From assembly GCF_009828065.1 (NCBI RefSeq), contig NZ_WTYK01000003.1, positions 330,151-394,150 on the forward strand: DNA of 64,000 bases. The letters are read 5' to 3'. The stretch's first letter is position 1, and the number at the start of each line of letters is the position of its first letter. The notes under the pieces are model-generated. The model ran no database searches. It was not told the DNA's origin and was given only the letters and a program-made list of their open reading frames with translations. The translations under genes and the position numbers were made by a program. Below, in pieces: positions 56,354-64,000 of this stretch. The DNA comes from Croceibacterium soli (GTDB taxonomy: Bacteria; Pseudomonadota; Alphaproteobacteria; Sphingomonadales; Sphingomonadaceae).

Positions 56354-57219
56354 CCGTGCTCGTAGCCGAGTGAGCCCTCCGGCGGCTCACCATCTAGCAG
56401 CAGCGGCGCTTCGCCCTGCGGGAGGACTTCGCCGATCCGCCAAGCTTCGAACGGTGGCTCCACACCGGCGGGCAGGGTAGCGAGCAGTTCGTAGTCGTCG
56501 CCCCAGCGCAGCGCATCGGCTCGGCGCGCTTCGGGTGCGGCGATCGGAACGGCGGCGCTGTCGATTGCAAAGGTGACGCCGCTTGCTTCGGCCATGCGCG
56601 ACGCGTCGAGCAGCAGGCCGTCGGACACGTCCATCATTGCGCTGGCCAGAGGCGCCAGAGCTTCGCCCTCGGCGAGGCGCGGGGCAGGGCGGCGGTAAGC
56701 GGTGCTGTCGCCGCCGGTACGGTCGCGCAGCCCTTCGAAGCCGATCATTGCTGCGCCGACCGGCCCCGTGATCCATACGGCGTCGCCAGGCTGGGCACCC
56801 GCTCGCGAAGGCACGGGACGGTAGGTCGCACGGCCCACCGCGGTCAGACCCCAGCTTCGCGGCGCCTGGCCCGAGACGGTATCTCCGCCGAGCAGTGGAA
56901 CGCCGTAGCGCGAGAGCACCTCGCCGAGCCCCTCGGCGAAGCGCGCATCATCTCCACCGAGCATGTGCCCGACCAGCACCCCCAGCGGCCGCGCACCTTT
57001 GGCCGCCAGATCGCTGAGGTTGCAGGCCACGAGCTTCCAAGCCACGTCCGCCGGATCCGCGCCCATCGGCACGTGGACGCCTTCGACCAGCATGTCGTGC
57101 GTCAGCACCAGCGTCTCTCCGCCGATCTCGAGGACCGCGCAGTCGTCCACCAGCCCGCGCGCGGCGGGGTCGCTTGCCAGTGCTTTGAGGGAATCGACGA
57201 AGGCGCGCTCGGCGCTCAC
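56350..57219 (-). CDS. thiL: thiamine-monophosphate kinase
   Basis: ThiL phosphorylates thiamine monophosphate to the diphosphate cofactor. It has 289 residues. Metal and ATP-binding segments are DDCAVLEIGGETLVLTHDMLVEGVHV, then GVLVGHMLGGDDARF and GGDTVSG near residue 100, and MMDVSDGLLLDASRM near 190. It is the downstream gene of the hisG-hisD-nusB-thiL operon, with a four-base overlap with nusB. Confidence 0.95.
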   Translation of the reverse strand: MSAERAFVDSLKALASDPAARGLVDDCAVLEIGGETLVLTHDMLVEGVHVPMGADPADVAWKLVACNLSDLAAKGARPLGVLVGHMLGGDDARFAEGLGEVLSRYGVPLLGGDTVSGQAPRSWGLTAVGRATYRPVPSRAGAQPGDAVWITGPVGAAMIGFEGLRDRTGGDSTAYRRPAPRLAEGEALAPLASAMMDVSDGLLLDASRMAEASGVTFAIDSAAVPIAAPEARRADALRWGDDYELLATLPAGVEPPFEAWRIGEVLPQGEAPLLLDGEPPEGSLGYEHG

Positions 57220-57662
57220 CGCACGGCTTTCGCCACCGCGTCGAGCACTCCGTTGACGAACTTCGCCTCGCGCTCGTCGAAGAACGCATGGGCCACGTCG
57301 ATGTATTCGCTGATCGCCGTGCCGACCGGAATGTCCGGCCGGGCGAGCAGCTCGTAGGCCCCGGCGCGCAGGATCTGCACCATGGTCTTGTCGAGCCGGG
57401 CGATGGTCCAGCCCTCCGCCAGGCGCTCGGTCAGCAGCGTGTCGATCTCGTCGCGCCGGGCGATCGTGCCGCTGACCACGTCGTCGAAGAAGTCGACGTC
57501 GGCCTCGGCGTACTGATCGTCCTCGATCTCGCGGCCCAGGCGGTGCTGGTGGAACTCGTTCAGCAGCCGAGCGGGAGCGGTCCCCTCCATCTGGTGCTGG
57601 TACAGCGCCTGCACGGCGGCAAGCCGCGCGGCGGAGCGGGGGAGGGAACGGGCATTGCTCAT
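57216..57662 (-). CDS. nusB: transcription antitermination factor NusB
   Basis: NusB binds boxA RNA with S10 and supports rRNA antitermination. The 148 residues are all-helical: AARLAAVQALYQHQMEGTA at the start, then AISEYIDVAHAFFDEREAKFVNGVLDAVAK at the end, both family hallmarks. The start at 57662 overlaps the hisD stop (ATGA). The arrangement of his genes followed by nusB and thiL is usual for this order. Confidence 0.96.
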   Translation of the reverse strand: MSNARSLPRSAARLAAVQALYQHQMEGTAPARLLNEFHQHRLGREIEDDQYAEADVDFFDDVVSGTIARRDEIDTLLTERLAEGWTIARLDKTMVQILRAGAYELLARPDIPVGTAISEYIDVAHAFFDEREAKFVNGVLDAVAKAVR

Positions 57663-58948
57663 GACAGGCGTACTTTCACCGAATGGGCGTGGGCGGGCAG
57701 GCCTTCGGCTTCGGCCAGGGCGATCGCCGCCGGTCCGATCTTGCCGAGCGCCGCGCGGTCCATCGAAATGAAGCTGGTCCGCTTCATGAAGTCGAGCACG
57801 GAGAGGCCACTGGCGAAGCGGGCGCGGCGGCCCGTGGGTAGCACGTGGTTGGGCCCGGCGACGTAATCGCCGACCGCCTCGGGCGTATAGCGGCCGAGGA
57901 ACACACTGCCGGCATGGCGCAGCTCCGCGAACATCGCTTCGGGATCGTCGATCGCCAGCTCCACGTGCTCGGCGGCGAGGCGGTTGGCGAGGGCGGGGGC
58001 TTCGGCGAAGTCCGATACGATCAGCATGACGCCGTGATCGTCCCAGCTCTTCCGCGCGGTCCGCTGCGTCGAGAGCATCGAGCACTGCACGTCAATCCGG
58101 TCCTCGACCTGCTCCGCAAAAGCCGGATCGTCGGTGATGAGAATCGACTGCGAGGTCGGGTCGTGCTCGGCCTGGCTCAGCAGGTCGGCGGCGATCCAGT
58201 CGGGGTCGTTCTTGCTGTCGGCGATGACGAGGATCTCGCTCGGCCCGGCGACCATGTCGATGCCGACCACGCCATAAAGCTGCCGCTTGGCTTCCGCCAC
58301 ATAGGCGTTGCCCGGGCCGGTGATCACGTCGACCGGCTTGATCCGCCGCGTGCCGTAAGCCAGCGCGCCGATCGCCTGGGCGCCGCCGACCCGCCAGATC
58401 TCCTCGATCCCGACGAGGTGAGCGGCGGCCAGGACCAGCGGGTTGACCGCACCCTTGGGCGTCGGTGTCACGACCGCCAGCCGCTCGACCCCGGCGACCT
58501 TTGCGGGAATGGCGTTCATCAACAGCGAAGAAGGATAGGCCGCCCGCCCGCCGGGAACGTAGAGCCCCGCGGCGTCGACCGCCCGCCATCGGGCGCCGAG
58601 GCGCACGCCGGCCGTGTCGGTGAAGTCGCGGTCGCCCGGCAACTGGTCGGTGTGATAGGCGCGGATGCGGTCGGCCGCGAGTTCGAGCGCCTCGCGCAGC
58701 ACCGGATCGAGCGCGGCGAAGGCGGCGTGGCACGCTTCCGGGCCGATGCGCCAGCTCTCGTCGTCGGTCAGGTGGTACCCGTCGTAGCGCGCGGTCATTT
58801 CCGCCAGCGCCTCGTCGCCGCGGTCGCGCACTTTGGTCAGGATCTCGCTCACGGTGCGCGCGGTGTCGGCCCCGCTTTCGCGCCGGCCGTTCACGACGCG
58901 GGCGAACTTCGCCTCGAAATCGGTGTCGCTGGTCTTCAGCGTAAGCAT
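57659..58948 (-). CDS. hisD: histidinol dehydrogenase
   Basis: This enzyme catalyses the last two steps of histidine synthesis, converting histidinol to histidine with NAD and zinc. It has 429 residues. Signatures include VDVITGPGNAYVAEAKRQLYG, GIDMVAGPSEILVIAD, SQAEHDPTSQSILIT and VAGPNHVLPTG. The ATG at 58948 shares one base with the hisG stop, so the genes are tightly coupled. Confidence 0.97.
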   Translation of the reverse strand: MLTLKTSDTDFEAKFARVVNGRRESGADTARTVSEILTKVRDRGDEALAEMTARYDGYHLTDDESWRIGPEACHAAFAALDPVLREALELAADRIRAYHTDQLPGDRDFTDTAGVRLGARWRAVDAAGLYVPGGRAAYPSSLLMNAIPAKVAGVERLAVVTPTPKGAVNPLVLAAAHLVGIEEIWRVGGAQAIGALAYGTRRIKPVDVITGPGNAYVAEAKRQLYGVVGIDMVAGPSEILVIADSKNDPDWIAADLLSQAEHDPTSQSILITDDPAFAEQVEDRIDVQCSMLSTQRTARKSWDDHGVMLIVSDFAEAPALANRLAAEHVELAIDDPEAMFAELRHAGSVFLGRYTPEAVGDYVAGPNHVLPTGRRARFASGLSVLDFMKRTSFISMDRAALGKIGPAAIALAEAEGLPAHAHSVKVRLS

Positions 58949-59604
58949 CAGGCGGCTTCCTGCGCGGTGAGGGCGCGGAACGTCTCCACCAGCGCGGCGA
59001 CCCGCGGATCGGTCTTGAGCGCGGCGCGGTTGACGATCAGCCGGGCCGAAACCTGCATGATCGTGCCGGTCTCCACCAGGCCGTTGTCCTTCAGCGTGCG
59101 CCCGCTGGAGACGAGGTCGACGATCTGCCCGGCCAGGCCGAGGCTCGGCGCGAGTTCCATCGCGCCGTTGAGCTTGATGCACTCGGCCTGCACGCCCTGC
59201 TGCTCGAACCAGCGGTGGGTGATGTTCGGGTACTTGGTCGCCACGCGGATGTGGCTTGCCTTGCTGGCCTGACCGGCGCTTGCATCCTGCGGCACAGCGA
59301 CCGAAAGGCGGCAGTGCCCGATGTCGAGGTCCACCGGGGCGTAAAGCTCCGAAAAGTCGAACTCCTCGATCACGTCGGAGCCGACGATCCCGGCCTGCGC
59401 CGCGCCGAAGGCGACGAACGTCGCCACATCGAACGCGCGCACGCGGATGATCCGCATGTCGCTGCGCTCACAGGCGAAGCTGAGCGAGCGGTTGCCCTTG
59501 TCGTGAAAGGCGCTTTCCGGCACGAGACCGGCGCGCGCCATCACCGGCAGCGCCTCGTCGAGAATGCGGCCTTTGGGCACGGCGAAGGTCAGCGGTTCGG
59601 ACAT
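58948..59604 (-). CDS. hisG: ATP phosphoribosyltransferase, short form
   Basis: HisG starts histidine synthesis by joining ATP and PRPP. At 218 residues it is the short form, which needs the regulatory partner HisZ; hisZ is not in the window. Signatures include [30 protein letters not shown] and the PRPP-binding [14 protein letters not shown]. The start at 59604 gives [13 protein letters not shown], and a short divergent promoter region separates it from the DUF2332 gene. Confidence 0.96.
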   Translation of the reverse strand: MSEPLTFAVPKGRILDEALPVMARAGLVPESAFHDKGNRSLSFACERSDMRIIRVRAFDVATFVAFGAAQAGIVGSDVIEEFDFSELYAPVDLDIGHCRLSVAVPQDASAGQASKASHIRVATKYPNITHRWFEQQGVQAECIKLNGAMELAPSLGLAGQIVDLVSSGRTLKDNGLVETGTIMQVSARLIVNRAALKTDPRVAALVETFRALTAQEAA

Positions 59605-59647
59605 AGCGGCGCGCATGTAGAGGGCGGCCGGGGAAAGGGCAACGCAT

Positions 59648-60712
59648 ATGGCCGAAACGGGTGTGATGGAGATCGCGGACGTGCGCGAAGCGATCGAGTG
59701 GCAGGCGCAGCATGCCGAGCAGGCTTTCGCCCCATGCACCGCCCGCGTGATCCGCGCCGAATTGGCGATCCTGGACACCGACACCGCGACCGGCAGGCGG
59801 ATGACCCACTGGCACGGGCTGTCGCTGGCCGATGCCCTGCCGCTGCGCGTCGCCGGAGGGCTGCACTGGCTCTACCTCGCTGGAGAGGACCGGCGGCTGG
59901 AGCCAGTCTATGCCGGGCTGCTTACGGATCAGAACGCGATCGACGCTATCGTCGCGGACATGGCGGTGCGGTTCGATGCCCGACTCCTCGCCTGGCTCGA
60001 CGGGCCGCCGCAGACCAACGAAGCGGGGCGCTCCGCCGGCATCATGGCGGGGCTGCTGTGGCTGTCGCAGCGGCTTGGTCCCAGGTTTGAACTGAACGAG
60101 ATCGGCGCCAGCGCGGGCGTGAACACGATGATGGGCCGCTACTTCTACGACCTCGGCGGAGTGACAGCCGGGCCGAGCCTGTCGCGCATGAAGATCGTGC
60201 CCGAGTGGCGCGGCCCGCCGCCGCCCCACGCAAAGGTCGAGATCGTGGCAGTGCGCGGCTGCGACGTCGCCCCCGTCGACCTGACCGACCCGGATGAGGC
60301 GCTGCGGCTGAAAGCCTACGTCTGGGCCGACGCCCGCGAGCGCATGGCGCGGCTCGACACCGCCATCGCCATGGCCGAGCGCGTGCCGCCGGAACTGGTG
60401 CAGATGGACGCCGCCGATTTCGTCCGCGAGATGCTCGCCGCGCCGCAGGAAGCAGGCGTCACCCGCGCCCTTTTCCACACCGTGATGTGGCAATACCTGC
60501 CGGCTGAAACGCAGCAGGCGATCACCGCAATGATGGAGGAAGCCGGCGCCCGCGCCACCCTCGAACGGCCGCTTGCCTGGCTGGCGCTGGAGACCAACCG
60601 CCAGACTTTCCGCCACGAACTGCGCGTCCGCTACTGGCCCGGCGGCGAAGAGGCGGCGCACCTCGCCGAAGCCCACCCGCATGGCGCCTGGGTGGAGTGG
60701 TTTGGGAAGTGA
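59648..60712 (+). CDS. DUF2332 family protein
   Basis: The 354-residue protein matches DUF2332, a family of unknown function with a mixed helical and Rossmann-like character: an N-terminal helical region ([19 protein letters not shown]), the signature [24 protein letters not shown], then [32 protein letters not shown] and a final [12 protein letters not shown] strand. The GASAG loop looks methyltransferase-like, but no SAM site is proven. It is divergent from hisG, with 43 bases between the starts, and convergent with the pirin gene across a family D element. Confidence 0.88.
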   Translation: MAETGVMEIADVREAIEWQAQHAEQAFAPCTARVIRAELAILDTDTATGRRMTHWHGLSLADALPLRVAGGLHWLYLAGEDRRLEPVYAGLLTDQNAIDAIVADMAVRFDARLLAWLDGPPQTNEAGRSAGIMAGLLWLSQRLGPRFELNEIGASAGVNTMMGRYFYDLGGVTAGPSLSRMKIVPEWRGPPPPHAKVEIVAVRGCDVAPVDLTDPDEALRLKAYVWADARERMARLDTAIAMAERVPPELVQMDAADFVREMLAAPQEAGVTRALFHTVMWQYLPAETQQAITAMMEEAGARATLERPLAWLALETNRQTFRHELRVRYWPGGEEAAHLAEAHPHGAWVEWFGK

Positions 60713-60717
60713 TCGCC

Positions 60718-60854
60718 AATCCTCCCCCTCTGGGGGAGGTGGCATCGCGTAGCGATGACGGAGGGGGCGCGGCCTGGCTAAGCCGTTCATCCAAGCGGCG
60801 CCCCCTCCGTCAGCCGCCTTCGGCGTCTGCCACCTCCCCCAGGGGGGGGAGGAC
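60718..60854. repeat. family D palindromic element between DUF2332 and pirin
   Basis: AATCCTCCCCCTCTGGGGGA at the left and CACCTCCCCCAGGGGGGGAG at the right form the outer arms. GACGGAGGGGGCGC and GCGCCCCCTCCGTC form the inner arms. It fills the convergent gap between two stop codons almost exactly. It is homologous in layout to the copy inside the gene at 10036. Confidence 0.9.
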
Positions 60855-61739
60855 TTATGGATAGCTGACCGTCTTCGGCCGCTCCGGCAAGGGAATGAAC
60901 TCCTCCTCGTCCCCCGGCACTTTGGCGAAGCGGCCAGCTTTCCAGTCTTCCTTCGCCTGCTCGATCCGCTCGCGGCTGGAGCTGACGAAGTTCCAGTAGA
61001 CGTAGCGATGGCTGGTGAACGCCTCGCCGCCCAGCAGCATGACTTTGCCGCCCCCGGCCGAGCGCAGCACCATCGCTTCGCCCGGCTTCAGCAGAAGCAG
61101 CGCGTAGAGCGGCAGTGGCTCGCCGTCGATGCTGGCGTCCCCGGCCACGAGCATGACGGCGCGCTCGTCCGCCTCGGCATCGATCGGGATCGCGCCGTTC
61201 GGGCTGAGGTTGATTTCGGCATAGATCGTGTCGGCATAGCAGGTCGTCGGCGCGCGCCGGCCCCATAGCGATCCCATGATCACGCGAGCGGAAGCGCCGC
61301 TGTCCTCGACCATGGGCAGGTCGCTGACCGCTTCGAACGCCGGGTCGATGTCCTCGCGCCCATCCGGCAGGGCGAGCCAGGTCTGCATGCCGTACATCGC
61401 CGCGCCGCCCTCGCGCTCGCTCTGCGGGCTGCGCTCCGAATGGACGATGCCGGTGCCCGCCGTCATCAGGTTCACCGTGCCGGGGCGAATGGTCGAGTGG
61501 GTGCCGAGGCTGTCGCGGTGGTCGATCGCCCCATCGAACAGCCAGGTCACGGTGGCGAGGTTGATGTGCGGGTGCGGCCGCACGTCCATGCCATGGCCAG
61601 CCTCCAGCCGCGCCGGGCCGAACTGATCGACGAACACGAAAGGGCCGACCATTCGGCACTCGGCGCTCGGCACCGCGCGGCGGACCTGGAAACCTCCGAG
61701 ATCGTGGGTCACCGGCGTGACGGTCTTGAGGATGGTCAT
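60855..61739 (-). CDS. pirin family protein
   Basis: The product is a bicupin of 294 residues. The pirin signature is GPFVFVDQFGPA, then GMDVRPHPHINLATVTWLFDGAIDHRDSLG with the metal-binding histidines, then GIVHSERSP. The second cupin has AEADERAVMLVAGDASIDG. Functions reported for the family vary (quercetinase, redox sensing), and none is proven here. The start overlaps the upstream GST stop by four bases (61736-61739), so they form an operon with bolA further upstream. Confidence 0.94.
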   Translation of the reverse strand: MTILKTVTPVTHDLGGFQVRRAVPSAECRMVGPFVFVDQFGPARLEAGHGMDVRPHPHINLATVTWLFDGAIDHRDSLGTHSTIRPGTVNLMTAGTGIVHSERSPQSEREGGAAMYGMQTWLALPDGREDIDPAFEAVSDLPMVEDSGASARVIMGSLWGRRAPTTCYADTIYAEINLSPNGAIPIDAEADERAVMLVAGDASIDGEPLPLYALLLLKPGEAMVLRSAGGGKVMLLGGEAFTSHRYVYWNFVSSSRERIEQAKEDWKAGRFAKVPGDEEEFIPLPERPKTVSYP

Positions 61740-62443
61740 TGCTCGTCCAGCTCCTCGTAGTGGCGGAAGATGCCGTCCTGGTTGAACTCCATCCGCCGCT
61801 CGCTGGCAAGGTAGGCCGCGACGCCGTCGATATCCGGCACCGCCGTCTGCAGCCCCTCCAGATGCGGCCAGGTGCCCTGCATCCGCCGCATCAGGTTGGG
61901 GAACGCATAATCCAGCCCTTCCATGACCTGGAACAGGCTGGTGTCGACATGGCTCCACTGGTCGCCGAGCAGGAATGGCCCACCGTTCGTCGCCACCGCG
62001 TTGTCGAAGTGGATCAGGTACTTGGGCAGGCGATTGGCGCGAAAGTCCTCCGCCCGTTCGAAGGCCGCTTCCATCTGCTCGCTGTAGTACTTGCTGCTGG
62101 CGATCGGATGATGGACCGAATGCACCTCCTCGACGAAATCGGCGATGTCGAGCTGGAGCTGCACGAGGCCGAGGTCGGTCGCCAGGTCGCCGGTGCCGAG
62201 GCCCTCCTTGTCGGAGAGATAGGTCAGGATCAGCGCGGTCTGGCCGATCACCACGTCGTCGTCGACCAGGTAGGGAGGGGCGAAGGGCCGCACGCCCTCG
62301 CGCGCGTGGAGGTCTTCCACCAGCGCATCGGCGCTCTCCTCGCGGGCCATGTCCTCGTACTCGAGCTCGGCCGCTTCCATGAACAGGCGCACGAACTCGC
62401 CGCGGCCGGGGATCGTCGGCCAGTACCAGAGCTGGTAGCTCAC
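61736..62443 (-). CDS. glutathione S-transferase family protein
   Basis: The 235-residue product has the thioredoxin-like N-terminal domain (YQLWYWPTIPGRGEFVRLFME, then PPYLVDDDVVIGQTALILTYL with the cis-Pro and Gln-Thr of the glutathione site) and an all-helical C-terminal domain with FLLGDQWSHVDTSLFQVMEGL. The class and substrate are unknown. Its start overlaps the bolA stop (ATGA at 62440-62443), and its stop overlaps the pirin start. Confidence 0.92.
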   Translation of the reverse strand: MSYQLWYWPTIPGRGEFVRLFMEAAELEYEDMAREESADALVEDLHAREGVRPFAPPYLVDDDVVIGQTALILTYLSDKEGLGTGDLATDLGLVQLQLDIADFVEEVHSVHHPIASSKYYSEQMEAAFERAEDFRANRLPKYLIHFDNAVATNGGPFLLGDQWSHVDTSLFQVMEGLDYAFPNLMRRMQGTWPHLEGLQTAVPDIDGVAAYLASERRMEFNQDGIFRHYEELDEQ

Positions 62444-62718
62444 TGCCCCTCTCCGGGGGCAGTGGCGCGCACGGCCAGCGCGTGGACGCGCTGGCCGGGA
62501 ATGTCGCCGAGAGCGCGGTTGACCATGCGCTGGCGCTCCAGGCGGCTCTTGCCGGTGAAAGCCTCGCTTTCGATCACCACGGTGAAGTGCGATTCGCCGC
62601 TGCCGTCGTCGCCGGCGTGGCCGTGATGCTTCGCCGTGTCGTTGATGACGTCGAGCCGCGTCGGCGCGAAAGCCTCGCGCAGCAGGGTTTCGATCTCGCG
62701 TGCAGCCGGTCCGGTCAT
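62440..62718 (-). CDS. BolA family protein
   Basis: The 92-residue protein has the BolA KH-like fold: REIETLLREAFAPTRLDVIND at the start, a variable loop (HHGHAGDDGSGESHF), then FTVVIESEAFTGKSRLERQRMVNRALGD. BolA proteins bind Fe-S clusters with monothiol glutaredoxins or act in stress-related regulation. It heads a bolA-GST-pirin operon; the starts of bolA and the divergent J-domain gene are 46 bases apart. The start is at MTGPAAREIE (62718). Confidence 0.95.
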   Translation of the reverse strand: MTGPAAREIETLLREAFAPTRLDVINDTAKHHGHAGDDGSGESHFTVVIESEAFTGKSRLERQRMVNRALGDIPGQRVHALAVRATAPGEGQ

Positions 62719-62764
62719 TCGAGTTCCTCGGGGGTTTTCAACGGGGGGATTCGTCCCCATCCTA

Positions 62765-63367
62765 ATGGCGGTGAAACAACAGAAGTTCCATGGCCGATAC
62801 GAAGGCGAAGGGCGGGAGTGCCAGGCGCCGAATTGCCGCGAAGCCGGCGAATTCCGCGCGCCCGGACACCGCGGCCCCGGCGCCGACGGGCCGGGAGACT
62901 GGCGCTGGTTCTGCCTCGATCACGTCCGCGAATTCAACGCCGGTTACGACTGGTTCGCCGGGATGAGCGCCGAGGAGATCCTCGAAGCGCAGTCCCCGAT
63001 CAACGGCTGGCGCACCGAAACCCGCGCCTTCCGCGCCGACGCCGCGGTGGACGGGATCCCGCGCTGGGCCGATTTCGACGATCCGCTCGACGCGATCGGC
63101 GCGCGCGCCCGCAACATCCGCAGCCGTGCTGCCGGACGGAAGGAGCATCCCGGCGCGGCAGCGCGGTTCACGTCGCGCGAACGCGAGGCGCTCGGCGTGA
63201 TGGGCCTCGATCCGCAGGCGGACCGCCAGCGCCTGCGCAAGCGCTACTCCGAACTGGTCCGCCGCTACCACCCCGACCGCAATGGCGGCGACCGCAGCCA
63301 CGAAGGCCGCCTCCAGCGCGTCGTCGAAGCCTACAAACTCCTAAGCCGCGCGGCGGCGTTCGCCTGA
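62765..63367 (+). CDS. J-domain (DnaJ-like) protein
   Basis: The 200-residue product has a small N-terminal region with cysteines (ECQAPNCREAGEFRAPG) followed by WRWFCLDHVREFNAGYDWF. The C-terminal J domain begins near ALGVMGLDPQADRQRLRKRYSELVRRYHPDRNGGD, with the essential HPD at residues 169-171. Similar proteins are co-chaperones linked to Hsp70. The N-terminal cysteine pair could bind metal. It is divergent from bolA. A terminator follows at 63385-63412. Confidence 0.92.
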   Translation: MAVKQQKFHGRYEGEGRECQAPNCREAGEFRAPGHRGPGADGPGDWRWFCLDHVREFNAGYDWFAGMSAEEILEAQSPINGWRTETRAFRADAAVDGIPRWADFDDPLDAIGARARNIRSRAAGRKEHPGAAARFTSREREALGVMGLDPQADRQRLRKRYSELVRRYHPDRNGGDRSHEGRLQRVVEAYKLLSRAAAFA

Positions 63368-63384
63368 ACGGCGGTAAGATCGAT

Positions 63385-63412
63385 CCTCCCCGTTCCGGGG
63401 AGGAATTTTTTT
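63385..63412 (+). terminator. terminator-like hairpin after the J-domain gene
   Basis: CCTCCCC-GTTCC-GGGGAGG at 63385-63403 is followed by AATTTTTTT. It lies 18 bases after the J-domain stop. It also forms the edge of a family D repeat block, and a second copy occurs at about 63853-63880. Confidence 0.75.
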
Positions 63413-64000
63413 GTCACGCAAAGGCGCAAAGGCGCGAAGGGGTTTTGGCTGGCCCTTCGTGGCTTCGTGTGATCGAAAATCCTCCCTGTTCGGCGCAGCC
63501 GAATGGGGAGGGGGACCGCGACACCGAAGGTGTCGTGGTGGAGGGGTAAGGCGCACCGGACCCCTCCGTCAGACGCCTGACGGCGTCTGCCACCTCCCCA
63601 TTCCCGCTGCGCGGAAACGGGGAGGATTTTTGGATCTCACGCGAAGGCGCGAAGAGATGGTGCCGGTTCCTTCGTCGCCACCGAAGGGGGCTCACGCGAA
63701 GCCACGAAGACACGAAGATGTCCCGCCGGGCCGCCAAATCCTCCCCGGGACGGGGAGGTGGCGCCGGCCGGAGGCCGGTGACGGAGGGGGCCCGCCTCCT
63801 AGTGCAGCGCTGGCGGCGAGCCCCCTCCACCACCCGCTGCGCGGGCGGTCCCCCTCCCCGTGCCGGGGAGGAATTTTTTTGTCAGGCAAAGGCGCGAGGA
63901 CGCGAAGGGGTGATGGCTGGCCGTTCGTGGCTTCGTGTGATCGAAAATCCTCCCTGTTCGGCGCAGCCGAATGGGGAGGGGGACCGCGACACCGAAGGTG
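63413..64000. repeat. gene-free block of family D and E palindromic elements with a direct duplication
   Basis: No gene was recognised in the last about 630 bases. Family D elements occupy about 63478-63630 and 63733-63877, with ends like ATCCTCCCC and GGGGAGGATT. Family E words (CGCAAAGGCGCAAAGGCGCG, CACGCGAAGGCGCGAAGA) lie between. The stretch beginning GGGGAGGAATTTTTTTGTCA at 63397 recurs at 63865 (offset 468 bases) and continues past the window end with few changes. Confidence 0.9.

Overview
The window is a high-GC chromosomal segment from an alphaproteobacterium, most likely order Sphingomonadales (Erythrobacteraceae or Sphingomonadaceae type). The main reasons are the gene order of the cytochrome oxidase locus (ctaC-ctaD-ctaB-coxF-ctaG-ctaE-SURF1-thrC), two large TonB-dependent receptors, the infA-maf-RNase-yacG-tRNA-Phe block, a thiL-nusB-hisD-hisG operon, and many short palindromic repeats of the type common in sphingomonads. 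The assignment is inferred from gene content and order; no database search was possible. No phage, IS element, CRISPR array or rRNA gene was seen.

Layout. 1-5.4 kb: aa3-type cytochrome c oxidase subunits and assembly factors, with what looks like an N-terminal stub of a DUF983 gene before SURF1. 5.4-10.5 kb: a DUF1801 protein, an SRPBCC/ArsR divergent pair, threonine synthase, a methyltransferase, a FolB-like protein and a small Rossmann protein. 10.5-12.2 kb: moaA-moaD-moaE. 12.8-13.7 kb: rplU-rpmA. 13.8-20.3 kb: GNAT, MarR, two secreted proteins and a large TonB receptor. 20.7-24.5 kb: wrbA and a two-gene operon of a 739-residue unknown protein plus an SDR. 24.6-24.9 kb: a 46-bp tandem palindrome array. 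24.9-33.1 kb: a signalling hub (FixJ-like regulator, four-PAS kinase, PilZ protein, GAF/PAS/HWE kinase with receiver). 33.1-38.0 kb: Tad pseudopilin-type genes, three small secreted Ser/Thr/Gly-rich proteins and a PilZ protein. 38.2-40.4 kb: tRNA-Phe, yacG, RNase E/G-like, maf, infA. 40.6-45.4 kb: a second TonB receptor and uvrC. 45.5-49.4 kb: a Gly/Ala-rich PRC-barrel-like secreted protein, an S8 protease, and a divergent ECF sigma/anti-sigma pair. 49.4-55 kb: tesB, a JmjC-like cupin, a GNAT-6 protein and a membrane pyrophosphatase. 55.1-63.4 kb: desaturase, thiL, nusB, hisD, hisG, DUF2332, pirin, GST, bolA and a J-domain protein. 63.4-64 kb: gene-free palindromic repeats.

The most unusual signal is a set of about seven families of short palindromic elements (called A to G below). 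Most copies are intergenic, but several lie inside reading frames without breaking them. The methyltransferase gene at 8676-9656 carries two copies of different families. The Rossmann-fold gene at 10036-10494 carries a 137-nt copy in its middle. An ArsR regulator ends in one. This resembles the coding palindromic elements known from Rickettsia. No transposase that could mobilise them is visible here. Other observations worth checking are the DUF983 stub, a promoter followed at once by a terminator-like hairpin upstream of rplU, the unknown 739-aa/SDR operon, and the paralogous secreted proteins sharing a TYGSGT motif.
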